A stretch of 64,000 nt of DNA from CAZWKQ01 sp964634005 (GTDB lineage: Bacteria > Bacteroidota > Bacteroidia > Bacteroidales > JACABE01). Where the stretch lies: positions 119,781 through 183,780 of the forward strand of contig CAZWKQ010000005.1 of the NCBI GenBank assembly GCA_964634005.1, in the 5' to 3' direction. Every line of letters begins with the position of its first letter. The stretch's first letter is position 1. The notes below the pieces were generated by a model. The model was not told where the DNA came from. It did not search any database and saw only the letters and a list, made by a program, of their open reading frames with translations. The position numbers and the translations under genes are program-made. Positions 57,084-64,000 of the stretch are shown piece after piece.

Positions 57084-57816
57084 AAGTAACTGTACTGTTT
57101 GAAACTATGATATTGTAAGCCTTTTCGGAAGCAAGCTGTTCAGCTGCTTTTATTGAGTGATCTTGCCCAAAAGCAAAAAATTCGTTATTTATGGTTAGTT
57201 CTACTTTATACTGTTTATTATAACCTGTACCTATTACTTCAACAACATTAAAACCAAGCGACTTTTTTTCTTTTTGTGCCCAATCGATTAGTTTCGATTT
57301 AAAATTCCATGGTCTTCTCTCAATTTCATCAATATCCATGTGAACTCTTATAATTCTGTCAACAATTATCTTTCTGGTAAAATTATATCCTTTATCAAGA
57401 TAAATGGCCCCTATCAGAGCTTCAAAAGTATCACCGTCAATAGAACGATAAAGATTGTTGTTTTCTTTATCTCTTACAATAAGGTTATGTATTCCCATTT
57501 TAATAGAGAGCTTGTTAAGTGTAGCTCGGCTAACTATTTTCGAACGCATTTCGGTGAGAAATCCTTCGTCCTGATAAGGATATTTCTTAAAAAGGAAGTC
57601 GGCAACTATACTGCTTAAAATTGTATCGCCCAGATATTCCAGACGTTCATTACTAATTTTTATGCCTTTTTTAAGCTCTTGAGAAGCAGAGCGATGAAGA
57701 AAGGCAAGTTTGTAAATAAAAATATTCCCGGGATAAAACCCGAGAATATTTTTTATTGCTTGATATAATTTTTTTTCTTTTGAGAAATATACTTTTATTA
57801 ACTTAAAAAGTATCAA
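57076..57816 (-). CDS. rnc: Ribonuclease III
   Basis: The 246-residue protein has the RNase III signature NERLEYLGDTIL (56-67) with catalytic E60 and D64, the second acidic site around DGDTFEALIGAIYLDKG, and a C-terminal dsRNA-binding domain (about 165-240; DWAQKEKKSLGFNVVE, KAAEQLASEKAYNII). It processes rRNA precursors and double-stranded mRNA. It is the last gene of acpP-fabF-rnc, 6 bp behind fabF, an order seen widely in Bacteroidota. Confidence 0.95.
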   Translation of the reverse strand: MILFKLIKVYFSKEKKLYQAIKNILGFYPGNIFIYKLAFLHRSASQELKKGIKISNERLEYLGDTILSSIVADFLFKKYPYQDEGFLTEMRSKIVSRATLNKLSIKMGIHNLIVRDKENNNLYRSIDGDTFEALIGAIYLDKGYNFTRKIIVDRIIRVHMDIDEIERRPWNFKSKLIDWAQKEKKSLGFNVVEVIGTGYNKQYKVELTINNEFFAFGQDHSIKAAEQLASEKAYNIIVSNSTVTST

Positions 57817-57822
57817 AACAGT

Positions 57823-59076
57823 TTATTTTACGAATTTTTTGAAAATAATAGAAACGTTATGACCACCGAAACCGAAAGTATTGCTGAGTGCAGCATTAAC
57901 AGTTCTTTTAACGGCTTTGTTGAAAGTAAAGTTAAGTTTTGAATCGATTTCAGGATCGTCGGTAAAGTGATTTATAGTAGGAGGAATAATATCGTTATAA
58001 ACTGAAAGTACAGAAGCAACAGCTTCTACAGCACCGGCAGCTCCCAACAAATGACCTGTCATCGATTTGGTCGAATTAATATTGATATTATAGGCATGTT
58101 CTCCGAAGAGTTTTACTATAGCCATAGGTTCAACTATATCGCCCAAAGGAGTGGAAGTGCCATGAGTATTTATATGGTCAATGTCGGTTGTTTTCATATT
58201 AGCATCTTCAAGAGCCAACTTCATCGAATTATAAGCACCAAGGCCTTCAGGATGAGGGGCAGTCATATGATGAGCATCAGCAGATAAGCCGGCACCAACA
58301 ACCTCGGCGTAAATTTTTGCACCTCTTGCCAAAGCATGTTCCATTTCTTCGAAAACAAGAGCGGCAGCACCTTCGCCTAATACAAAACCATCGCGGTCTT
58401 TATCAAAAGGACGTGAAGCAGTTTTTGGATCGTCGTTTCTGGTAGATATGGCTTGTAATGCATTAAAACCGCCAATACCGGGTTCGGAGCAAGCTGCTTC
58501 AGAACCTCCGCATACAAATATATCGGCTTTGCCTAAACGAATGTAGTTTAGAGCATCGGCCATGGCATTGGCCGATGATGCACATGCTGATACAGTTGCA
58601 AAGTTAGGACCTCTAAATCCATGTAATATAGATATATGTCCTGCTGTAATATCAGCAATCATCTTAGGAATAAAAAACGGACTAAAGCGCGGGGTTCCGT
58701 CTCCTTTCCCAAAATCAATTACCTCATTATAAAAAGTCATTAAACCGCCTATTCCTGACGCCCAAATTACCCCTACCCTGTCTAAATCAACTTTTGAAGT
58801 ATCGATTCCGGAATCTTTTATGGCTTCATTTGATGCTACTATACCAAATTGAGCATACAAATCGTATTTTCTGGCTTCTTTTCTGTCGAAAAACTGACTC
58901 GAATCAAAGTTTTTGACTTCACACGCAAACCTTGTCTTGAATTTTGAAGCATCAAAACGTGTGATAAAATCAGCACCACTTACTCCATTAAGCAATGCCT
59001 CCCAATATTCGGGAAATGTATTACCTATTGGAGTAAGCGCACCAAGACCTGTAACAACAACTCTTTTTAACTCCAT
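57823..59076 (-). CDS. fabF: Beta-ketoacyl-ACP synthase II
   Basis: The 417-residue protein has the catalytic triad: nucleophile C165 in ATVSACASSAN, His in HINTHGTSTPLGD and His in STKSMTGHLLGAAG. FabF elongates acyl-ACP in fatty acid synthesis in the cytosol. It lies 15 bp behind acpP, its carrier substrate, and directly before rnc. Confidence 0.97.
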   Translation of the reverse strand: MELKRVVVTGLGALTPIGNTFPEYWEALLNGVSGADFITRFDASKFKTRFACEVKNFDSSQFFDRKEARKYDLYAQFGIVASNEAIKDSGIDTSKVDLDRVGVIWASGIGGLMTFYNEVIDFGKGDGTPRFSPFFIPKMIADITAGHISILHGFRGPNFATVSACASSANAMADALNYIRLGKADIFVCGGSEAACSEPGIGGFNALQAISTRNDDPKTASRPFDKDRDGFVLGEGAAALVFEEMEHALARGAKIYAEVVGAGLSADAHHMTAPHPEGLGAYNSMKLALEDANMKTTDIDHINTHGTSTPLGDIVEPMAIVKLFGEHAYNININSTKSMTGHLLGAAGAVEAVASVLSVYNDIIPPTINHFTDDPEIDSKLNFTFNKAVKRTVNAALSNTFGFGGHNVSIIFKKFVK

Positions 59077-59091
59077 TTTTTCAAATGAAAA

Positions 59092-59328
59092 TTACTTAGT
59101 ATTGTTTTCTATATAAGCAATTGCGTCACCAACTGTGATGATTTTATCTGCTTGATCATCAGGAATGGCAATGTTGAATTCTTTTTCCAATTCCATAATA
59201 AGTTCAACTGTATCAAGCGAATCAGCACCTAAATCGTTGGTAAAACTTGCTTCAGGTGTAACTTCATTTTCGTCAACTCCAAGCTTATCAACTATGATAG
59301 CTTTTACTCTTGTTGAAATATCAGACAT
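59092..59328 (-). CDS. acpP: Acyl carrier protein
   Basis: Starting at the ATG at 59328 (MSDISTRVKAIIVDKLGV) gives the standard 78-residue ACP. An upstream start at 59385 would add 19 residues unlike any ACP and runs through the promoter, so it was rejected. Ser37 in GADSLDTVE is the 4'-phosphopantetheine site. It carries growing acyl chains for FabF, encoded next. Confidence 0.97.
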   Translation of the reverse strand: MSDISTRVKAIIVDKLGVDENEVTPEASFTNDLGADSLDTVELIMELEKEFNIAIPDDQADKIITVGDAIAYIENNTK

Positions 59329-59357
59329 TTTTTTTCTTTTTTGGTTAAACGTGACTG

Positions 59358-59386
59358 CAAAAATAAAAAATTTATTAGTTGACAAA
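59358..59386 (-). promoter_or_regulatory. Promoter of the acpP-fabF-rnc operon
   Basis: On the minus strand: TTTG, 17-bp spacer, TATTTTTG (another TTTG gives a 21-bp spacer). It lies about 30 bases before the acpP ATG. Confidence 0.6.
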
Positions 59387-59473
59387 CAAAAAAAAATAAT
59401 TTTTAATTCATAATTTATGTTAAAAATCAGATAATCATAATATTAACTAATAAATTTAATCAAAATTATTATT

Positions 59474-59592
59474 AAACCCCAAATTTTTCTTTAAAAATGC
59501 AGTGAACTAATGAAATTAATCGAGACAAGCCCGAATAAGAAAATTCTTTAATTGAGTGAGTGAAAACGGTCAACCTTATTTAGGCATCAACT
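59474..59592. repeat. 119-bp direct repeat, copy A
   Basis: Matches 60019-60137 at equal length, with a perfectly conserved 3' part of about 77 bp (TTAATCGAGACAAGCCCGAA ... TTAGGCATCAACT) and a few changes in the first 45 bp. The copies are 545 bp apart. Confidence 0.92.
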
Positions 59593-59608
59593 ATCAACTA
59601 CTATTAAC

Positions 59609-59673
59609 CCTGATAAGCATAATATGTAAATATTAAGGTTAGATGCTGAGCCGAATTTGCAATTCGGCTCAGC
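59609..59673. repeat. 65-bp repeat with hairpin, copy A
   Basis: Starts CCTGATAAGCATAATATG and ends in the 13-bp stem GCTGAGCCGAATT / AATTCGGCTCAGC (59645-59673). A second copy lies at 60757-60821 with a compensatory stem change. Confidence 0.9.
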
Positions 59674-59682
59674 CTTCTGGAG

Positions 59683-59955
59683 GCGGAGGTGGGGTAAATT
59701 TGAAATTTCATTATCTTTTCCATTTTCACTTAGTACCCCACCCTTACCTCCCCTAAGAGGGGAGGTGATAGTGTTGTCTATGGTGGTTAATCTTGTGCTT
59801 TGTAGCATTTGATTGATTATTAGTGTAAAATTAATTTTATTACTTTATTGACTAATTTTTTGTTTATTTATTTTTTATTATTTATTATAACTAAATACTT
59901 ATCAAGCCTTTGCTACACAGTTCCTCCCCTTTAAGGGGAGGCGGAGGTGGGGTAA
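59683..59955. repeat. GC-rich palindromic elements (ACCTCCCCT / AGGGGAGGT type)
   Basis: Hairpins lie at 59746-59766 (9-bp stem ACCTCCCCT-AAG-AGGGGAGGT) and 59923-59941 (CCTCCCCTT-T-AAGGGGAGG). The flank GGAGGCGGAGGTGGGGTAAA occurs at about 59680-59699 and 59937-59956. They look like interspersed REP-like palindromes, strikingly GC-rich here. Confidence 0.8.
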
Positions 59956-60018
59956 AATAAGTTCAAATAACAAGTAATACTTTTTAATAAACAAAATAGA
60001 TAAAAAAGGAAATATTAT

Positions 60019-60137
60019 AAACCCCAAATATTTTATTAAGAATTCAGTGAACTAACGATATTAATCGAGACAAGCCCGAATAAGAAAATTCTTTAATTGA
60101 GTGAGTGAAAACGGTCAACCTTATTTAGGCATCAACT
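60019..60137. repeat. 119-bp direct repeat, copy B
   Basis: Second copy of the element at 59474-59592. It is followed within 20 bp by the orphan T9SS domain fragment. Confidence 0.92.
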
Positions 60138-60153
60138 CTACTTTAGTCATTAA

Positions 60154-60375
60154 CTAATAACCATTAACCATCAACGAAGCACTGCTCTCTCCTACTACCA
60201 CTTTATACAAGCCCGAGTTAAAGCCTGTGGTGTTTATTATTGTTTGGCTGCTGCCTTTGGGTAGTTTTTCTTCATATACCTTTTGCCCGAGCATATTGTA
60301 GATTTGCAGCATTAGGGCTTTTACTGCTGTTGGGTAAGTTATGGTAGTTTGGGTAGTGGAAGGGTTGGGAAAAAC
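60154..60375 (-). pseudogene. Orphan T9SS type A sorting-domain fragment
   Basis: The minus strand encodes 73 residues: VFPNPSTTQTTITYPTAVKA, LQIYNMLGQKVYEEKLPKGS, then TGFNSGLYKVVVGESSASLM and a TAG. This is a complete type A C-terminal sorting domain, but the codon just before VFPNP is TGA and no passenger domain is present upstream. It is therefore the severed 3' end of a former secreted-protein gene. Confidence 0.88.
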
Positions 60376-60501
60376 TCAAATTAATGCAATTTTCGTTATT
60401 GCGCAAATTACAATTCATTTAATCAGTAATTAAACGGTTTATAAAATTACTATATTTTTTTAATTGTTCTTTTTTCTTGAAAAAAAAGAACGAAAAATTC
60501 A

Positions 60502-60678
60502 AGACTGCAAAGAATTTACTTCAAAACTTACGCTATAAAAAATCCCCGCAATCCTATACGTTTCGGATTGTACATTTTTACTATGTTTTTTTTATTTTCG
60601 CCGAAACGTTGGATTGCTTAGCTATAAGCTTTCGCTATTTTTTATAGCTTGTTTTGTAGCGTAAATTCTTTGAGGTCG
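60502..60678. repeat. Large imperfect inverted repeat
   Basis: The left arm (about 60502-60566; AAAGAATTTAC ... GCTATAAAAAAT ... GCAATCC ... ACGTTTCGG) pairs with the right arm (about 60601-60678; CCGAAACGTTGGATTGC ... ATTTTTTATAGC ... GTAAATTCTTT). The right arm has a 10-20 bp insertion around TTAGCTATAAGC. It could be a MITE-like element or a long RNA hairpin. No ORF lies inside. Confidence 0.8.
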
Positions 60679-60756
60679 GTTATTATTTTACAACATTCAT
60701 TTATAATTTTTTTTAATTCGTAACTATCTTCAAACTTCCTTTATATTCTTACACCC

Positions 60757-60821
60757 CCTGATAAGCAGAATATGTCATTATTAAGGTTAGATGCAGAGCC
60801 GAATTGCAAATTCGGCTCTGC
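60757..60821. repeat. 65-bp repeat with hairpin, copy B
   Basis: Copy of 59609-59673. The stem here is GCAGAGCCGAATT / AATTCGGCTCTGC (60793-60821), so the T-A pair of copy A is replaced by A-T and pairing is kept. It lies 42 bp beyond the stop codon of the minus-strand gene at 60863, so it could act as its transcript end. Confidence 0.9.
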
Positions 60822-60862
60822 ATTTGGGGCATCAACTACAATTAACCATTAACCAATAACTA

Positions 60863-62053
60863 TTAACCATTAACTATCGTCAAGCTTCCTTTATATTCTT
60901 TCGCTCTGCCGTTTCGTTTGCTTTTTGCTTTTATTACATAATAGTAAACACCTGAGGCACAGGTTTTGCAGCTGAAGTCGTTTTGGTAGTTGGTGTTTTC
61001 GTATATAAGCCTGCCCCAGCGGTTGTAAATTTGCAGGGTTATATTGTAACTTTCTGCGTTTTGTATTACAAAGTTGTCGTTTGCTCCGTCTCCGTTGGGA
61101 GTTATCACGTTGGGTATTGTAAGCTGCGGATTACAAAAATTCTCATCTCCTTGTGTTATTACTATGGTATCCGACGAATATACATCATAATCTGCTACAT
61201 AAGCCCTTACCCAATAAGTGCCGGGCTGTTTAACCTCGTAAGTAGCTGTATGGCTGCTATCCTGCCAGGTATAAGTGGCATTGGGCAGGTTGGGGTTTAG
61301 TATTATTGTCTCGCTTTCGCATAGCGTGGTATCTTGCCCAAGGTTTATATCGAAACTGCACTCGCAGACGGAGACATCGTCGAAATAATAATAAGGGCCC
61401 ACAGCACCAATAAATTCAACATAGTTAGTATGTAAATTGTCTTTAAAATTACCTATAACTAGATATTTTTCTCCTCCATTAGCTATAAAACTACCGCATA
61501 CCTTAACCCAATTTACAGTATCGGAAATTATCCCTTTATTGTTTTCTATCTGTGGAATTGTTGAGAATAAACCAGGTAAACCATTTACTGTATCAAAATT
61601 CCATAAGGTATCTGCTGAAAAAAACATACCAACATTTTCAATAGCACCCCTACTATAATTATATAAAGCTGTATAAAGTTCACCACAATATTGCTTGCTC
61701 TTTTTTAAACTATCGTAAAGCATTCCAAAGATATATTCTCTATAATTATTTTCAATCCAATCTCCATAGAGATAAATACCAGTTTCGCCTCCTCCTGTAC
61801 GTGGATATTGAATATTTATAGAGTTGAGAATGGTTGTAGATAAACTACATATATGAAAAAAATCAGAAGAACCAGCACCATTTAACCCATCTGACCATGG
61901 ATATGCAAAAGCTATTTGAGATCCATTATTGGGACAATTAGTATATTGTTCAAAAGAAGGGTTTATAACAAGGTTTGCAGTTAATAATCTTTGTGCAAAA
62001 GAAATATTAATTGAAAATAATAAAAATAATATGTATAATACTATTTTTTTCAT
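60863..62053 (-). CDS. Secreted protein with T9SS type B (gliding-motility-associated) C-terminal domain
   Basis: The 396-residue protein has a signal peptide (MKKIVLYILFLLFSINISFA). A carbohydrate-binding-like beta-sandwich follows (about 22-235; LVINPSFEQYTNCPNNG, YYFDDVSVCECSFD), then an Ig-like/PKD-like stretch (LGQDTTLCESETIIL, YTWQDSSHTATYEV). The C-terminal type B sorting domain has VITPNGDGANDNFVI, LQIYNRWGRLIYEN and ASGVYYYVIKAK. It is probably exported and surface attached through T9SS. Partner and ligand unknown. Confidence 0.92.
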   Translation of the reverse strand: MKKIVLYILFLLFSINISFAQRLLTANLVINPSFEQYTNCPNNGSQIAFAYPWSDGLNGAGSSDFFHICSLSTTILNSINIQYPRTGGGETGIYLYGDWIENNYREYIFGMLYDSLKKSKQYCGELYTALYNYSRGAIENVGMFFSADTLWNFDTVNGLPGLFSTIPQIENNKGIISDTVNWVKVCGSFIANGGEKYLVIGNFKDNLHTNYVEFIGAVGPYYYFDDVSVCECSFDINLGQDTTLCESETIILNPNLPNATYTWQDSSHTATYEVKQPGTYWVRAYVADYDVYSSDTIVITQGDENFCNPQLTIPNVITPNGDGANDNFVIQNAESYNITLQIYNRWGRLIYENTNYQNDFSCKTCASGVYYYVIKAKSKRNGRAKEYKGSLTIVNG

Positions 62054-62110
62054 GATTTATATAAAAAGTGTGCAAGCTTTAAAAGCTTACACACCGTAAA
62101 ATTATAAATT

Positions 62111-64000
62111 TTATTTAATTATGGTAAATTTAGTTTTAAAAATCTGATTATTAGTGCGAACCGATATAAAATAGATGCCATTTTTAAGCTTGGCAGTATT
62201 TAACTGATACTGGGCTTGGGTTTGGTTTACGGTTTCAGTAAGTACTTTTGCCCCTGTATGGTTATAAACATCAACTACAAAACCACCTTCTATAGCATTG
62301 GCAAAAGATAAAGTAATGTTATTGGATGCAGGATTGGGAAATACACTCAGCATTTCTGCTTCGGCTACTCCTCCTCTTCCTTTGCTGAACTGAACATTCG
62401 GATTGCTATAGTCAATATCAACCCCCAGCATATAACGTGCTATATAAACACCTTCGCCACCTTCCCAAGGTGTATAATTGGTAGCAATATCATATAAGGT
62501 CTGATATTGAGCAGGTGATAATTCATAGCTGTCGCGGGCAAAGGTATTAAGATAGATATCGTTTACAACACGCTGGTTATAGGATATTAAAGTTGAATCG
62601 ATTATCTGACCGTTTTTAACCAAAGCCTGATCGATATTGCCTTCGGCTATTAAAGTTTCCAATGCATCGAACTTACCTATATTGCCATTGTTTTCATTAT
62701 TAAAGAAATCCTGATACATATAATCGTCAGCACCTCCCATAGTCATTATCCATGGGTTTTCTTTTAAAGTCTGATACAATATATAGCGGTTGTATTCGCG
62801 GAATTGCTCGTTCAGATCGGGATACTCCAGTTCGTCGCGTACAATGGCTCCAAATTTCTCCTCACGTTCTTCCAGTGTCATTTCTTTAATAGAAGACGGT
62901 GGACAACTTAAATTGCATAAATTAGTTGAATTTGGTAAAGTTGAAGAAGGTATTATTTTGTATAGAGTTGGATTAGTGGGTGTAGCATTCTCTGGATTAT
63001 AAATAACAGATGCTGTATTATCATAATACCAATTTATACCGTTGGGATTTAGATTATGATTTAAAGCCCATAGTTTATGTTCAACCTGCTGTCCCAGATA
63101 ATAACCACTATAATTACCGTATGGCGTCCACTTATTGTCAGTTCTTATTTTTTCGGTCCCTTGGTTGGTAATACTTGCATGTTGGTTGAAAAGGAAGCCA
63201 TAAAAGTCAGATTCAAGTGTATTGCAGTAAAATTGGGTTAAATCGGAACAACCATATACATTGATACCTGCACCCATATATTTAACATGGTTCTGCTGTA
63301 TTTCAGCATTTTGAGTTTGCTCTACAGATATCCCATGCAATATGTTTGCCATAGGTTCTGATGGTAAAAATGCAGTAAGCCTGTCAATTGTATTACATTT
63401 GACATAAGCAGCCGGGCAGTTTTGTACTACTATTCCTTTAGTGGCATTATTGGGATGAGCTACTTTTACGGTATTTTCATTTATATCAACAAAAAATGTA
63501 CGATATTGCGAAAGTCGTTGCGATTTACAATTGCCTACATAAATTCCCATGCCTCGTGTTTTAACACTGTTATTATTAATGCTTAAGTTAATGAATCCAG
63601 GCTGTGTTTTCAATACTTGTATGCCCTTATAAGGGGAGGTGCCATTAGAACAGTTTTCAACAATATTATTTTTAATTTCACTGTAATTAAGAGGGTCATG
63701 TATATCAATAGCGTTCATAACAGCCCTTACAATATTTGAACTAATAGTTGCCATTTGGTTATATACCTTTATGCCATTTACACAATTGTCGAAAGTATTT
63801 ATATAACCAATTTCAACTTTTTTCGGAGCATTAATAAAAGAAGGATTATTTGTAAGCGAATGTGCACTGTGAATAGCTGTTGGTTTGCATACCAATAAAG
63901 GATTGGTAAGACTTTGGCACTGATACGGGTTGTTTGGATTATCAACAATATCTATAAAATGATTACCATAAACTCTTATATATGAATTTAAACTATAAAT
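62111..64000 (-). CDS. T9SS type A secreted parallel beta-helix protein, 5' end outside the window
   Basis: The frame stays open to the right edge (…NSYIRVYGNHFIDI…), so the protein is truncated at its N-terminus; 629 residues plus stop are visible. The N-terminal part has short repeats of the right-handed beta-helix type (NTFDNCVNGIKVYN, INNNSVKTRGMGIYVGNCK, NHVKYMGAGINVYGCSD, CNTLESDFYGFLFNQ). A helical region follows (about 62400-62900), and then a type A sorting domain (LSVFPNPASNNITLSF ... LKNGIYFISVRTN). It may be a glycan-binding or polysaccharide lyase-like surface protein; catalytic residues could not be identified. Confidence 0.88.
   Translation of the reverse strand: MYSLNSYIRVYGNHFIDIVDNPNNPYQCQSLTNPLLVCKPTAIHSAHSLTNNPSFINAPKKVEIGYINTFDNCVNGIKVYNQMATISSNIVRAVMNAIDIHDPLNYSEIKNNIVENCSNGTSPYKGIQVLKTQPGFINLSINNNSVKTRGMGIYVGNCKSQRLSQYRTFFVDINENTVKVAHPNNATKGIVVQNCPAAYVKCNTIDRLTAFLPSEPMANILHGISVEQTQNAEIQQNHVKYMGAGINVYGCSDLTQFYCNTLESDFYGFLFNQHASITNQGTEKIRTDNKWTPYGNYSGYYLGQQVEHKLWALNHNLNPNGINWYYDNTASVIYNPENATPTNPTLYKIIPSSTLPNSTNLCNLSCPPSSIKEMTLEEREEKFGAIVRDELEYPDLNEQFREYNRYILYQTLKENPWIMTMGGADDYMYQDFFNNENNGNIGKFDALETLIAEGNIDQALVKNGQIIDSTLISYNQRVVNDIYLNTFARDSYELSPAQYQTLYDIATNYTPWEGGEGVYIARYMLGVDIDYSNPNVQFSKGRGGVAEAEMLSVFPNPASNNITLSFANAIEGGFVVDVYNHTGAKVLTETVNQTQAQYQLNTAKLKNGIYFISVRTNNQIFKTKFTIIK

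Larger units (their letters stand above)
59387..60153. other. Gene-free repeat-rich region (left part)
   Basis: No functional gene was found. A 119-bp direct repeat, GC-rich palindromes and a conserved hairpin are listed separately. The 73-codon open frame at 59587-59808 runs through these repeats and is not a gene. Confidence 0.7.
60376..60862. other. Gene-free region (right part) with an 11-codon gene scrap
   Basis: Contains a large inverted repeat and hairpin copy B (listed separately). At 60713-60748 the minus strand reads EYKGSLKIVTN and stop, nearly identical to the end of the neighbouring gene at 60863 (EYKGSLTIVNG). It is probably another broken 3' end, of a T9SS type B gene. Confidence 0.7.

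Noticed and set aside
59587..59808. 73-codon minus-strand open frame containing SPLRGGKGG
   Set aside because: It runs through the hairpin and the GC-rich palindromes; peptides of this kind are translation of repeat DNA.
1..64000. tRNA, rRNA or intact insertion sequence
   Set aside because: Intergenic regions were read for cloverleaf-like or transposase-encoding sequence and none was recognised; a covariance-model scan would be needed to exclude small RNAs.

Overview
The window is AT-rich chromosomal DNA from an anaerobic or facultatively anaerobic member of the Bacteroidota. Supporting signs are several secreted proteins with type IX secretion (T9SS) C-terminal sorting domains, a TonB-dependent receptor with an N-terminal carboxypeptidase-regulatory-like domain, candidate promoters with the TAnnTTTG -7 box, lpxB (Gram-negative lipid A) and the UbiD-type menaquinone decarboxylase. 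HydG, an ADP-forming acetate-CoA ligase and a membrane pyrophosphatase point to fermentative, hydrogen-linked energy metabolism. No tRNA, rRNA, CRISPR array, prophage or intact insertion sequence was recognised.

Layout. 1-94: start of trmD, running off the left edge. 0.3-9.4 kb: envelope block (large TPR protein, outer-membrane barrel, MsrB-MsrA fusion, carboxypeptidase-regulatory-like protein, TonB-dependent receptor). 9.4-12.9 kb: two redox-type regulators (Rrf2 and Crp/Fnr) divergent from a three-gene operon encoding an ABC-type ATPase, a cysteine-rich P-loop GTPase and a 4Fe-4S protein. This is the best candidate for an undescribed system. 13.3-20 kb: membrane pyrophosphatase, a frameshifted T9SS protein, a Na/phosphate symporter and a pirin, with long non-coding gaps. 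20.5 kb: an 11-copy, 21-bp tandem array. 21-32 kb: DUF2807/barrel protein, YebC, then a long minus-strand run (SpoIID-like, LpxB, SurE, DUF502, Dus, UbiD, lipoprotein, secreted thioredoxin-like protein). 32-38.8 kb: Der, S4 protein, RecD-like helicase, acid phosphatase, DHOD-like protein, class II aldolase. 38.9-47.4 kb: an M4 metalloprotease with PKD and CUB-like domains and a giant propeller/Ig-like adhesin. 47.6-57.1 kb: response regulator, GH3 protein, HydG with two TM1266-like proteins, DUF1573 protein, acetate-CoA ligase, small membrane proteins, PrsW-like protease, cupin. 57-59.3 kb: acpP-fabF-rnc operon. 59.4-60.9 kb: gene-free patchwork of direct repeats, conserved hairpins, an inverted repeat and broken 3' ends of T9SS genes. 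60.9-64 kb: two more T9SS proteins, the last running off the right edge.

How the genes fit together. Acetate-CoA ligase (ATP from acetyl-CoA), HydG (H-cluster maturation) and the pyrophosphatase (ion pumping from PPi) fit an energy-limited anaerobe. The Fnr/Rrf2 pair, MsrBA and flavin reductase suggest management of oxygen or redox stress. The remainder is envelope biogenesis and secreted degradative or adhesive proteins. All functional calls come from reading the sequence; no database search was run.
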